Shown piece by piece: positions 1 through 5,838 of a stretch of 6,188 bases of DNA. Position numbers and translations under genes: made by a program. Each line of letters starts with the position of its first letter. Position 1 is the stretch's first letter. Source of the stretch: CAYVTV01 sp964526475. GTDB taxonomy: Bacteria; Bacteroidota; Bacteroidia; Bacteroidales; GCA-2748055. The stretch spans positions 1-6,188 of the forward strand of contig CAZGKF010000089.1 of NCBI GenBank assembly GCA_964526475.1, given 5' to 3'. The notes beneath the pieces were generated by a model, which did no database searches, was not told the origin of the DNA, and saw only the letters and a program-made list of their open reading frames with translations.

Positions 1-1
1 C

Positions 2-22
2 TGCCAACTGCCCTCTGCCAAC
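2..22. repeat. Three TGCCNNN heptamers in tandem
   Basis: Three consecutive 7-bp units read TGCCAAC, TGCCCTC, TGCCAAC. They share the TGCC core with the longer array at 98-180. The array begins at the window edge and may continue to the left. No function can be read from it. Confidence 0.6.
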
Positions 23-38
23 TTTTTCATCATCGCGA

Positions 39-56
39 TTTCCCGAAGGCGGGAAA
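39..56. repeat. Short inverted repeat (stem-loop) downstream of the DUF1566 gene
   Basis: TTTCCCG and CGGGAAA form a perfect 7-bp stem around an AAGG loop. It lies about 130 bp beyond the stop codon of the minus-strand DUF1566 gene. Read on the minus strand, no T-run follows the stem, so it is a poor intrinsic terminator and may be just another small intergenic palindrome. Confidence 0.35.
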
Positions 57-97
57 AAATTCTACATTATTATCTCTTCCTGACAAATATAGCCTTT

Positions 98-180
98 TGC
101 CAACTATATATTGCCCTGTGCTCTGTGCCCTGTGCCCTGTGCCCTGTGCCCTGTGCCCTGTGCCCTGTGCCCTGTACCCT
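98..180. repeat. Heptamer tandem array, TGCCCTG units
   Basis: A 7-bp array begins with TGCCAAC (98-104) and a spacer heptamer TATATAT (105-111). It continues as nine GCCCTGT units at 113-175, of which the second has one change (GCTCTGT), and ends in a partial unit. The first unit is in the same 7-bp phase as the rest. The array ends just past the stop codon of the DUF1566 gene (183-185, minus strand). Seven is not a multiple of three, so the array is not coding; an open frame through it on the plus strand is only a product of the repeat. Units are nearly identical, which suggests recent slippage or expansion. Confidence 0.85.
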
Positions 181-182
181 TC

Positions 183-1334
183 CTAAAACGCCCTTATCGC
201 CCTCACCCCATAAGGAAAGCTTTTATTCAGATTATTTTGCACTCCGGTATTGAAATTCTGACACCAGGCACTGATACTGCTGAATTCGGTGGAACTCCAG
301 TAATAATTATTGTTAAGACCTCCAACTACAGAACTTTGAGAGAATAATAAATTGAGTTCATGTTTTGAAGGCAGGTACCAGTCGCCATAGGTAACGCCAT
401 CAACTGTTACGGAGTAATCAGCGCAAAGTTTGGCTGCAAAATTCCCCATGGGGTTATTATCAGTTTGGAGTGCTATGATCAGAGTTGTATTCATTTCTCC
501 GGCTTCCACCCCATCTCCGGTTGTATTGGTATATCGCCTGGTACCGTTATACCATTCTATTTCAAGGGCCAGATCATTTGGAGCAGCAATCAGTCCATGC
601 CTCCCGTTATCATACACATAAAAGACAATACCTCCGCCATAAGACTCTCCTACATAATGTGTCCGGGTATTTATTATGTATGGTTCATAGGCAGATCCTG
701 AGCCGGATATTGTGATATTATTTCCGGCTGAGATATGAGTTTCGGAACCATCGGTAACAGGAATATTGGTCAGGTCGTAATAATCACCTCCAAAGCCATT
801 GGTAATTATATAAGGGTTGGCAGTGGTTCCGGAGCCGGTTATTGTAATATTATTACCGGCAAATACTTTTGTTTCCGAACCATTTGTGACAGGCTTGTTG
901 ATAAGGTCATTATAATTCCCGCTAAATACATTCCCGGCAGTTTTGGAATGTAATGCGTAAGGAACACTCAGTAATTGTGTTGTCCCCATTTCGGTAAAAG
1001 ATGTCCCACCGTCAGTATCTATTTCTACCTTAATGAAATGCTTGTCAGCGCCCCAGTCAATCAACTCAAACGCTCCGGTTACATCAGTCCCGTTCCCAAT
1101 AGCCAGGGTAACATACCCAAACGGATCGGTTGTGATATTATGACTTTCCTGGTAAACGGTTGTCCCTGTGGGACTTCCTGTAATAATACTGAACCGGAAT
1201 GAAACATTCTGGCTAACTAACGGGTCGCCAACTCCATCCCTTACAATGGATTGAAAGCTGAAAGCCTCAGGTGCCTGTGAAAACAGGCTGATGGAAATGA
1301 CCACAGCAATTAATGTAAGAAAAAGCTTTTTCAT
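183..1334 (-). CDS. Secreted DUF1566 (Lcl C-terminal domain) surface protein
   Basis: This 383-residue protein is exported. Residues 1-20 form a Sec signal peptide (MKK, hydrophobic core, SLFSQA). Residues 21-135 match the N-terminal module common in Bacteroidota surface proteins: AFSFQSIVRDG at the start, DPFGYVTLAIG in the middle, then LLSVPYALHSKTAG. Two 44-residue-period repeats follow (139-179 and 183-223), each with a Y-x-DL-x-N-x-P segment, GSET and AGNNITI. Residues 226-383 are a DUF1566/Lcl_C domain: GGGIVFYV, GDWYLPSKHEL, YYWSSTE and a final VRAIRAF. That family is related to the formylglycine-generating-enzyme/C-type-lectin fold and is usually a binding domain rather than an enzyme. 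The end of the domain is rich in Asn, Ser and Tyr, like a hypervariable lectin tail. No type IX sorting domain is visible. The gene lies 79 bp downstream of the lipoprotein gene on the same strand and has no clear promoter of its own, so the two may be cotranscribed. The ligand is unknown. Confidence 0.9.
   Translation of the reverse strand: MKKLFLTLIAVVISISLFSQAPEAFSFQSIVRDGVGDPLVSQNVSFRFSIITGSPTGTTVYQESHNITTDPFGYVTLAIGNGTDVTGAFELIDWGADKHFIKVEIDTDGGTSFTEMGTTQLLSVPYALHSKTAGNVFSGNYNDLINKPVTNGSETKVFAGNNITITGSGTTANPYIITNGFGGDYYDLTNIPVTDGSETHISAGNNITISGSGSAYEPYIINTRTHYVGESYGGGIVFYVYDNGRHGLIAAPNDLALEIEWYNGTRRYTNTTGDGVEAGEMNTTLIIALQTDNNPMGNFAAKLCADYSVTVDGVTYGDWYLPSKHELNLLFSQSSVVGGLNNNYYWSSTEFSSISAWCQNFNTGVQNNLNKSFPYGVRAIRAF
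186..317 (-). other. Candidate variable region at the 3' end of the DUF1566 gene
   Basis: These bases encode residues 340-383. Between the fixed blocks YYWSSTE and VRAIRAF, the chain is a run of Asn, Ser, Phe, Thr and Tyr residues. Many codons there end in C or T (TTC, AGC, AGT, ATC, AGT, TGT, ACC, AGC, TTT, CCT, TAT), as expected if they derive from AAY codons by adenine mutagenesis. The segment ends in a G-rich stretch before the stop. These are the usual hallmarks of a diversity-generating-retroelement target, but no template repeat or reverse transcriptase lies in this window, so this is an inference. Confidence 0.35.
666..920 (-). repeat. Two tandem ~132-bp coding repeats inside the DUF1566 gene
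   Basis: The repeats at 798-920 and 666-788 encode residues 139-179 and 183-223. Each contains NYNDL or DYYDL, then PVTNGSET or PVTDGSET, then AGNNITI, GSG and a PYII end. The period is 44 residues. They link the N-terminal module to the DUF1566 domain and probably form a stalk. The Y-x-DL-x-N-x-P motif is familiar from Bacteroidota and phage tail-fibre-like proteins. Confidence 0.85.
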
Positions 1335-1413
1335 ATTTCAGATCTTATAGATATTTTAAATTCTAATGTTGTTTTAATATATCAAAACCGGCCAGGTTGT
1401 TAGTGTATTTGGA

Positions 1414-1971
1414 TTAAACCTTGATCCAATTATCTGAATAGATCTCCAGAGGGATATAATAGTACATTTCCATTGGCATTCTTAAAATCTGGGGATAGTA
1501 GATCACTTTGTTCACATTACACACGTATGATTGGTTGTCTTTCATTGTAATTTTTACTGTGAGATTAATATTTATATAATCCTTATCATTATCAAATTCA
1601 AAAACATATACCACATATCCTATCCAGTAGGCTTCAGGTATATCAATAGGTGCCGTTGAATCAACTCCTTTGATGATGTAAGAATTCCCCAGGTTTATGG
1701 GGCCTGTTGTTTCCTCATTACATTCAACTTTTTCAATAGTCCCGCTTACCATCATTTTTTCAAAATCAACAGGACTTAAAGAACCCGCAGTACCCCCACG
1801 CAGATCCGGGTTTGTTGTCTTTATATATACTGCCAGTTTTATTTCAGGTTCCTTCGTCTGTAACCACTGTGTCCGCATACACGGGTCAACCTCCTCTTTT
1901 TTACAACTTACATTCAAAAGAAAAAAGAATGTAATGCAGTAAAGAATAAACGGGAATCTGATAACTTTCAT
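1414..1971 (-). CDS. Small lipoprotein of unknown family, probably surface-exposed
   Basis: This 185-residue protein starts with a positively charged, strongly hydrophobic signal (residues 1-22) ending in LLNVSC, so Cys23 is the likely lipidated residue. Asn at -3 makes the lipobox relaxed. The mature protein begins C-K-K-E-E. A Lys followed by acidic residues right after the cysteine resembles the lipoprotein export signal known from Bacteroidota, which sends lipoproteins to the outer face of the outer membrane. The rest is rich in alternating hydrophobic/polar strands (for example YVVYVFEF, ININLTVKI), suggesting a beta-sandwich, with Cys residues near 30, 103 and 148. I do not recognise the family. 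The gene is the first of a two-gene minus-strand group with the DUF1566 gene and has a promoter candidate 30 bp upstream. Confidence 0.8.
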   Translation of the reverse strand: MKVIRFPFILYCITFFFLLNVSCKKEEVDPCMRTQWLQTKEPEIKLAVYIKTTNPDLRGGTAGSLSPVDFEKMMVSGTIEKVECNEETTGPINLGNSYIIKGVDSTAPIDIPEAYWIGYVVYVFEFDNDKDYININLTVKITMKDNQSYVCNVNKVIYYPQILRMPMEMYYYIPLEIYSDNWIKV

Positions 1972-2001
1972 AGCTTAGGATTAAAATGAATCATAGTTAG
2001 T

Positions 2002-2034
2002 CAAATTTAATTTTTTTTTCAATATCCACTCACA
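2002..2034 (-). promoter_or_regulatory. Candidate Bacteroidota promoter for the lipoprotein gene
   Basis: On the minus strand, TAAATTTG (2009 down to 2002) is an exact match to the Bacteroidota -7 box TAnnTTTG. A TGTG (2034 down to 2031) lies 21 bp upstream and matches 3 of 4 bases of the -33 box TTTG. The -7 box ends 30 bp before the ATG, giving a short 5' leader. This is AT-rich DNA, so a chance match is possible. Confidence 0.45.
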
Positions 2035-2054
2035 TTTATTATACACATTCATCA

Positions 2055-2070
2055 TAAAAATGCATTTTTA
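2055..2070. repeat. 16-bp perfect palindrome TAAAAATGCATTTTTA
   Basis: The two 8-bp halves are exact reverse complements with no loop. It lies about 20 bp upstream of the -33-like box of the lipoprotein promoter candidate, where an activator might bind. A loop-free palindrome is more like a dimeric protein site than an RNA hairpin, but AT-rich palindromes also arise by chance. Confidence 0.35.
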
Positions 2071-2121
2071 ATCACTTACTTTTTTCCCATAAAAAAAGAA
2101 GATAGATATATTTACTACCTC

Positions 2122-2366
2122 GAGGCTGTCTAAAAAGCCTTATGACTTTAGAATTCACTTTCAATTTGCAAGTTATTCTATAAAAACCTCTGTGACCCTC
2201 TGTGTCTCCTCTGTGACCCTCTGTGTAATATATTAAAGTATAATTGGTTACACAGAGGACCACAGAGAAGGCACAGAGTTACACGGAGGGATAATTAGTT
2301 AATAACAGCGTTTTACTTTCATTTTGTAATCTATTAATTCAATGATTAGTCTTTTTAGACAGCCTC
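2122..2366. mobile_element. 245-bp MITE-like element with inverted ends (element 1)
   Basis: The ends are perfect 16-bp inverted repeats, GAGGCTGTCTAAAAAG (2122-2137 and, reversed, 2351-2366). A second conserved block sits at the same distance inside each end: CTTTCAATTTGCAAGT (2158-2173) and, reversed, ATTACAAAATGAAAGT (2315-2330). The core is a large hairpin placed nearly at the centre. No open frame fits a transposase, so it would be non-autonomous and moved by an enzyme encoded elsewhere. No target-site duplication could be recognised at its edges. It sits between two divergent genes and may supply or interrupt regulatory sequence. Element 2 at the right edge of the window has the same ends. 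Confidence 0.65.
2186..2290. repeat. Large hairpin of CTCTGTG-type repeats in the core of element 1
   Basis: The arms 2186-2228 and 2248-2290 are each 43 bp and align without gaps as inverted repeats, 34 of 43 positions paired, around a 19-nt AT-rich loop. The innermost 11 bp are perfect. Each arm is itself a series of CTCTGTG units at roughly 10-bp spacing. Runs of this motif are, from general knowledge, common in non-coding DNA of Bacteroidota and several other phyla; their function is not known. Confidence 0.8.
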
Positions 2367-2427
2367 CCGGGGGGTAGGTCCGATTCATACAACAGAGGGA
2401 AATTCCCGGAAAATAAACCATTTTAAT

Positions 2428-2435
2428 TAACTTTG
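2428..2435 (+). promoter_or_regulatory. Candidate -7 box for the DUF218 gene
   Basis: TAACTTTG matches the Bacteroidota -7 consensus TAnnTTTG exactly. No convincing TTTG is found at the expected -33 position. The box lies 77 bp upstream of the ATG, outside element 1, so the gene would keep its own promoter despite the insertion. Confidence 0.35.
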
Positions 2436-2512
2436 TCACATTAGCACTTTTGATAGCACTATGCGGGCTAAAAAATTATCATCCGGTTTTTAAATAAAAC
2501 ACTCTTAACTTA

Positions 2513-3520
2513 ATGCGAAAAAAAATTCTTAAGGTCTCACTTCTTATCTTCCTCATTTCTCTTCCACCTGTCGGGTATTATTCTTTAAAACCTGCTTTTA
2601 CTTATTACTCCGGTTATCTCTCAAAATCCGAACCCGTTGATGCAAATATTTTAATTGTTGAAGGATGGCTTCATGAGCGCGCTATGGTAAATATCTATAG
2701 TGAGTTTCAAAAAAAAGGATATGAATATATCATTACAACCGGACTAAAATTAACTGCTGAGTATTATAAGCTCCACAGAAACGGATACCTGATTTTTTAT
2801 CCGAAAAACAAAACAGCATTGCACTCAGATACTGTTCTGCATACAATTGAGATTTCCGCCTTCAGTGAACTGGAAGGAGAAAATAGAGCGCATTTTAATG
2901 TATTCGTCAATGACTCCCTGGTTGCTGGTTTCACAGCCGATAAAAAGAAAAGAAAATATCTTGTTAACCTGGAAGAGGACATAACCAAAATTGACTCTGT
3001 GATGATCCATTTCGATAACGATAAAGTTGGCGATTTTGGCGACCGAAACCTCTATATTAAAGAGATCAGCATTAACCGTAAAACGTCCATCCCTTTTCTG
3101 AACTATTCTGAATATGATATCGGAAAACTGGATGGAAAAGCAAGAATAATAAATAATTACAATTCGAATGCTGAATTAACAAGAAACAGGCTAATATCCA
3201 TGGGCATCGATCCTTCCTCGATCATAGCCGTACCGGGGGAAAGGGTGAAAATCAACAGAACGCTCACAAGTGCCCTCGCAGTGCGTGACTGGCTGAAAAC
3301 CAATGATCCTGAAATAAACGGAATAAATATTGTATCATCCGGCACACATGCCAGACGCACATGGATGACATATACCAGGATACTGAAAAAATCTTATAAC
3401 ATCGGTATAATATCCCTGCCCGATTATGTTAACGATCACTCACGAAAAAAACGCCTCATTAAGACCCTTCGGGAAACAACAGCAATAATGTATTACTGGT
3501 TTATTTTGCTTCCTTATTAG
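2513..3520 (+). CDS. DUF218 (YdcF/SanA/ElyC-like) membrane-anchored protein with inserted carbohydrate-binding-like domain
   Basis: Residues 1-25 form an N-terminal membrane anchor or uncleaved signal. The DUF218 fold is recognised in two parts. The first spans residues 43-78 (ANILIVEGWL and YIITTG, the first beta-alpha-beta unit). The second spans about 211-335 (AELTRNRLISMGI, VPGERVKINRTLTSA, INIVSSGTHARRT). Between them, at about 105-188, lies an extra beta-rich segment with FNVFVNDSLVAGF, HFDND (166-170) and GDRNLYIKEI (176-185). The ND...GDRNLY pattern is that of the calcium-dependent xylan-binding CBM36/CBM60 type. DUF218 proteins act at the envelope and several are linked to peptidoglycan or polysaccharide metabolism; the exact reaction is unsettled. 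I infer binding of a cell-surface or exported glycan. Length is 335 residues, against roughly 200-260 for plain members, because of the insert. The ATG follows an AT-rich leader without a Shine-Dalgarno site. Confidence 0.85.
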   Translation: MRKKILKVSLLIFLISLPPVGYYSLKPAFTYYSGYLSKSEPVDANILIVEGWLHERAMVNIYSEFQKKGYEYIITTGLKLTAEYYKLHRNGYLIFYPKNKTALHSDTVLHTIEISAFSELEGENRAHFNVFVNDSLVAGFTADKKKRKYLVNLEEDITKIDSVMIHFDNDKVGDFGDRNLYIKEISINRKTSIPFLNYSEYDIGKLDGKARIINNYNSNAELTRNRLISMGIDPSSIIAVPGERVKINRTLTSALAVRDWLKTNDPEINGINIVSSGTHARRTWMTYTRILKKSYNIGIISLPDYVNDHSRKKRLIKTLRETTAIMYYWFILLPY

Positions 3521-3539
3521 CAAGGCAAATTCCTTGTTA
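3518..3539. terminator. Stem-loop in the convergent gap, possible bidirectional terminator
   Basis: The 31-bp gap between the converging genes contains CAAGG...CCTTG (3521-3525 with 3532-3536) around a 6-nt loop. It extends outward by a G-T pair and two A-T pairs, so the stop codon TAG of the DUF218 gene is part of the stem. On the plus strand it is followed by a T-rich but interrupted stretch (TTATTTATTTAT). The stem is short, so termination strength is uncertain. Confidence 0.45.
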
Positions 3540-3551
3540 TTTATTTATCCC

Positions 3552-5696
3552 TCATTTCAAAATCACAAGATCAATCCTCCTGTTCAACTTCCTGTCTTTC
3601 TCCTGAACTTCCGGTGCAACAGGTTTGCTCCCCCCGTAACCTGTTGCTAAAACTCTGTCTGAGCTTATTCCCCTGTTAATAAGATAGTTAACCAGTGTCC
3701 TTGAACGGGTTTGAGATAAGGCAAGATTAGCAGCTGCTGTACCTGTATTATCGGTGTGCACAGCTATTTCAAGCATTATTGCAGGATATTTGTTGATCAG
3801 CGTAACCAGCTGATCAAGCATAATGTAAGCATTTGAGGTAAGTTTGTTATTTCTGTCAAAATACAGATCTGCCGATGCTCCATGATTTTTAATGAGATTA
3901 TGGAGTTCTTTTTCGGCAGCATCTTTCAGAACAAAAAGTCTTATCCTGACATCCTTAAATCCAAGCCTTAAAATTTCACTATACGCAGGATATGTTGCCA
4001 TCAAAGTCATGCGCTGATCAATAATATAGCTGTAGGTGTTTTCTTCAGCAATAAATCTTTCCCTTACCGTATATTTTGGAGGTACATTCCTGAAAATTTT
4101 ATTGTTAATATCTACTTTGTTTTTGGAAGATAATAACTCAATTGCAAAAATAGCATCCTGCTGAAATTTAATTTCTGCAGAATAAACAGGTTTAATAATA
4201 GCGTTTTCATAATCTCTAATATCAGGTGCATCTGTTTTTACAGCAGCCTTTTCCGCTGTAAAAAATTCTGTTTCAAGCTGGTTACCTGAGATAGTAATAT
4301 GTTTTGATATATTGGTTTTTTTATGTTGCCCGGTTAATTCAGATCTTAATGTCAGTACCAGGGTTATGGTGTATTTCCCTTCCTCGCTATATACATTGCT
4401 GGCAGTTAGTCCGGATGCACGGTTCCCGTCGCCAAAATCCCATGCATAATCGATAATACTGTACCCGGGAAGGTATGAATTCTGTGCATTAAATTTCACC
4501 TCATTTCTTCTTGTGGCGAATTCGGGGGAACTGATATAGGCTTGTTCATAATCCCTCAGTTCCAGATCATAATCCAGTTTTGTAAAGAAGAGCTTCCCTG
4601 TTCGTCTGTCAATAATATCAAGTCTGATCTTATAATTCCCCGGATCAAGGAAACAGTGCTTAACAACTGCTCCGGTGGCTGATGTCCCGTCCCCGAAATG
4701 CCATTTATACTGCAGATAGGTAGTATCCACTTCAATTGATCCATGATCCTGAAATGTGAAGCAATGGAGATTTTCCTTTTGAATGTTGCTGTAAAAAATT
4801 TGTGGAAAGTTTGTTTTGAAATGATAGATGCTAACCGACTGATCCCTGTTGGATGAGAAATACCCTTCATTCATGAGCATGTCTGTAGTTATTCCAAAAT
4901 CATCGAATTTAGAATTAATAGGAGGATCGATTCCTACAGGAGTGTGCCATGTGGTATCCATTGATTTGGTAACAAATATATCTCTTCCCCCAAGACCGGG
5001 ATGTCCATCTGAAGAGAAGAAAAGCTCTCCCATTGAATTAATAAAGGGATAGGCCTCATTCCCACTTGTGTTGATCACTGGTCCAAGATTAACAGGAGTA
5101 TCCCAGTAGCCGTCTTTCCATTGAGAGTAGTAAAGATCTGATCCCCCGAAACCTCCGGGCATATCCGATGCGAAATATAAGCTTTGTCCGTCAGGTGAAA
5201 GATATGGAGTGGTGACATTATGCCATTCATTATTGAACCTGAATTCACGGATCCTGGTCCATTTATTATCTTCCATAACAGCAGAAAATATTCCCAGTTT
5301 ATTCCTGTTAGAGGAAAGCTCATTCATGGAGCCTTCAATAATAAGGTTTCTCGAAAAATAAATTGTGTCTCCTGCCTGATTAAAAGTAACCGGACCATCA
5401 TTTAACCTGCTGCGAAGATTTTTTGAAAACAATTTCGTTTTCGGGCGGGTTCTGCCTCCCTTGTTATCAACATAATAAATATTCATAAACCCTTCTCCAC
5501 TGGAATTAGAATAACCTGAAAACCCCTTCTTCCGGTTAGTGCAAAACACAATTCCATCCCGGTAATATACCGGGGAAAATTCCGCATAATTATCCTTGCT
5601 GAACGGCGCACGGGTAACGGTATAGGTTTCCGTCTGTGCCGGAAGGATAATGGGGAAAATGAAACAAATGGCGATTATGAGAATTTTTTTATACAT
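3552..5696 (-). CDS. OmpA-family envelope protein with PD40 propeller, two PKD domains and SPOR-like segment
   Basis: This 714-residue periplasmic protein has a Sec signal peptide (1-20, ending LPA-Q) and no lipobox. Residues about 35-290 are PD40/WD40-like propeller blades, clearest as SPDGQSLYFASD (167-178), GGSDLYY, FFSSDG and YFSSNR. Two PKD domains follow, with WHFGDG (332-337) and WDFGDG (419-424). Residues about 515-591 resemble a degenerate SPOR domain (FAIELLSS, then YSYIID, then LGFKDVRI). The C-terminus (608-714) is an OmpA-like peptidoglycan-binding domain. Asp649 in HTDN and Arg664 in SQTR are 15 residues apart, as in the known diaminopimelate-binding pair. It should therefore sit in the periplasm, tied to the cell wall, and may hold an outer-membrane complex. 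PorE of the type IX secretion system has a propeller plus OmpA domain, but is a lipoprotein with TPRs and no PKD, so no symbol is given. The gene converges on the DUF218 gene. Confidence 0.9.
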   Translation of the reverse strand: MYKKILIIAICFIFPIILPAQTETYTVTRAPFSKDNYAEFSPVYYRDGIVFCTNRKKGFSGYSNSSGEGFMNIYYVDNKGGRTRPKTKLFSKNLRSRLNDGPVTFNQAGDTIYFSRNLIIEGSMNELSSNRNKLGIFSAVMEDNKWTRIREFRFNNEWHNVTTPYLSPDGQSLYFASDMPGGFGGSDLYYSQWKDGYWDTPVNLGPVINTSGNEAYPFINSMGELFFSSDGHPGLGGRDIFVTKSMDTTWHTPVGIDPPINSKFDDFGITTDMLMNEGYFSSNRDQSVSIYHFKTNFPQIFYSNIQKENLHCFTFQDHGSIEVDTTYLQYKWHFGDGTSATGAVVKHCFLDPGNYKIRLDIIDRRTGKLFFTKLDYDLELRDYEQAYISSPEFATRRNEVKFNAQNSYLPGYSIIDYAWDFGDGNRASGLTASNVYSEEGKYTITLVLTLRSELTGQHKKTNISKHITISGNQLETEFFTAEKAAVKTDAPDIRDYENAIIKPVYSAEIKFQQDAIFAIELLSSKNKVDINNKIFRNVPPKYTVRERFIAEENTYSYIIDQRMTLMATYPAYSEILRLGFKDVRIRLFVLKDAAEKELHNLIKNHGASADLYFDRNNKLTSNAYIMLDQLVTLINKYPAIMLEIAVHTDNTGTAAANLALSQTRSRTLVNYLINRGISSDRVLATGYGGSKPVAPEVQEKDRKLNRRIDLVILK

Positions 5697-5838
5697 CAGT
5701 TTTATACTTTATCCGTAACTATATGAAATATTGTATGTATGTAACTGTTATTCAACTGTTTAAAGTCCCCTTCCTTGCTCCGCTGAAGCTCGGTTCCTCG
5801 CTATCGCTCGGAATGACAAGCGCTATTTCTATTAGGTG
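5697..5838. other. Non-coding leader region upstream of the OmpA-family gene
   Basis: This stretch separates the start of the OmpA-family gene from element 2. I see no gene in it and no TAnnTTTG box in the minus direction, so the promoter of the OmpA-family gene is not identified. It contains the GC-rich repeat at 5771-5820. Confidence 0.5.
5771..5820. repeat. GC-rich intergenic repeat of CTCGGAATGACAAG type
   Basis: Two imperfect tandem halves are visible: 5771-5793 and 5794-5811 both start TTCCT-[TC]-GCT and end GCTCGG; GAATGACAAG follows. Sequences of the type TCGCT...CTCGGAATGACA recur in non-coding DNA of many bacterial genomes and assemblies; this is recognition from memory, not a search. 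The base composition differs sharply from the AT-rich DNA around it. Confidence 0.5.

Noticed and set aside
113..175. Possible CRISPR array
   Set aside because: Units are 7 bp, directly tandem and without spacers, so it is a short tandem repeat.
111..347. Plus-strand open frame with a repeated Cys-Pro-rich N-terminus
   Set aside because: Its first part is the GCCCTGT array read in frame and the rest is antisense to the DUF1566 gene; no start signal or family match.
183..1334. Type IX secretion C-terminal sorting domain in the DUF1566 protein
   Set aside because: The C-terminus is the DUF1566 VRAIRAF end and has no sorting-domain motifs after it.
2072..2263. Minus-strand open frame of 63 codons
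   Set aside because: It crosses the CTCTGTG hairpin of element 1 and has no recognisable features; it results from repeat sequence.
2397..2407. GGGAAATTCCC palindrome as an operator
   Set aside because: Eleven bases, single copy, with no link to a promoter; could be chance.
4556..5323. Antisense-frame and alternate-frame open reading frames within the OmpA-family gene
   Set aside because: They overlap a well-supported long gene and show no domain or signal sequence.
3552..5696. Naming the OmpA-family gene porE
   Set aside because: It lacks the lipoprotein signal and TPR region expected of PorE and contains PKD domains.
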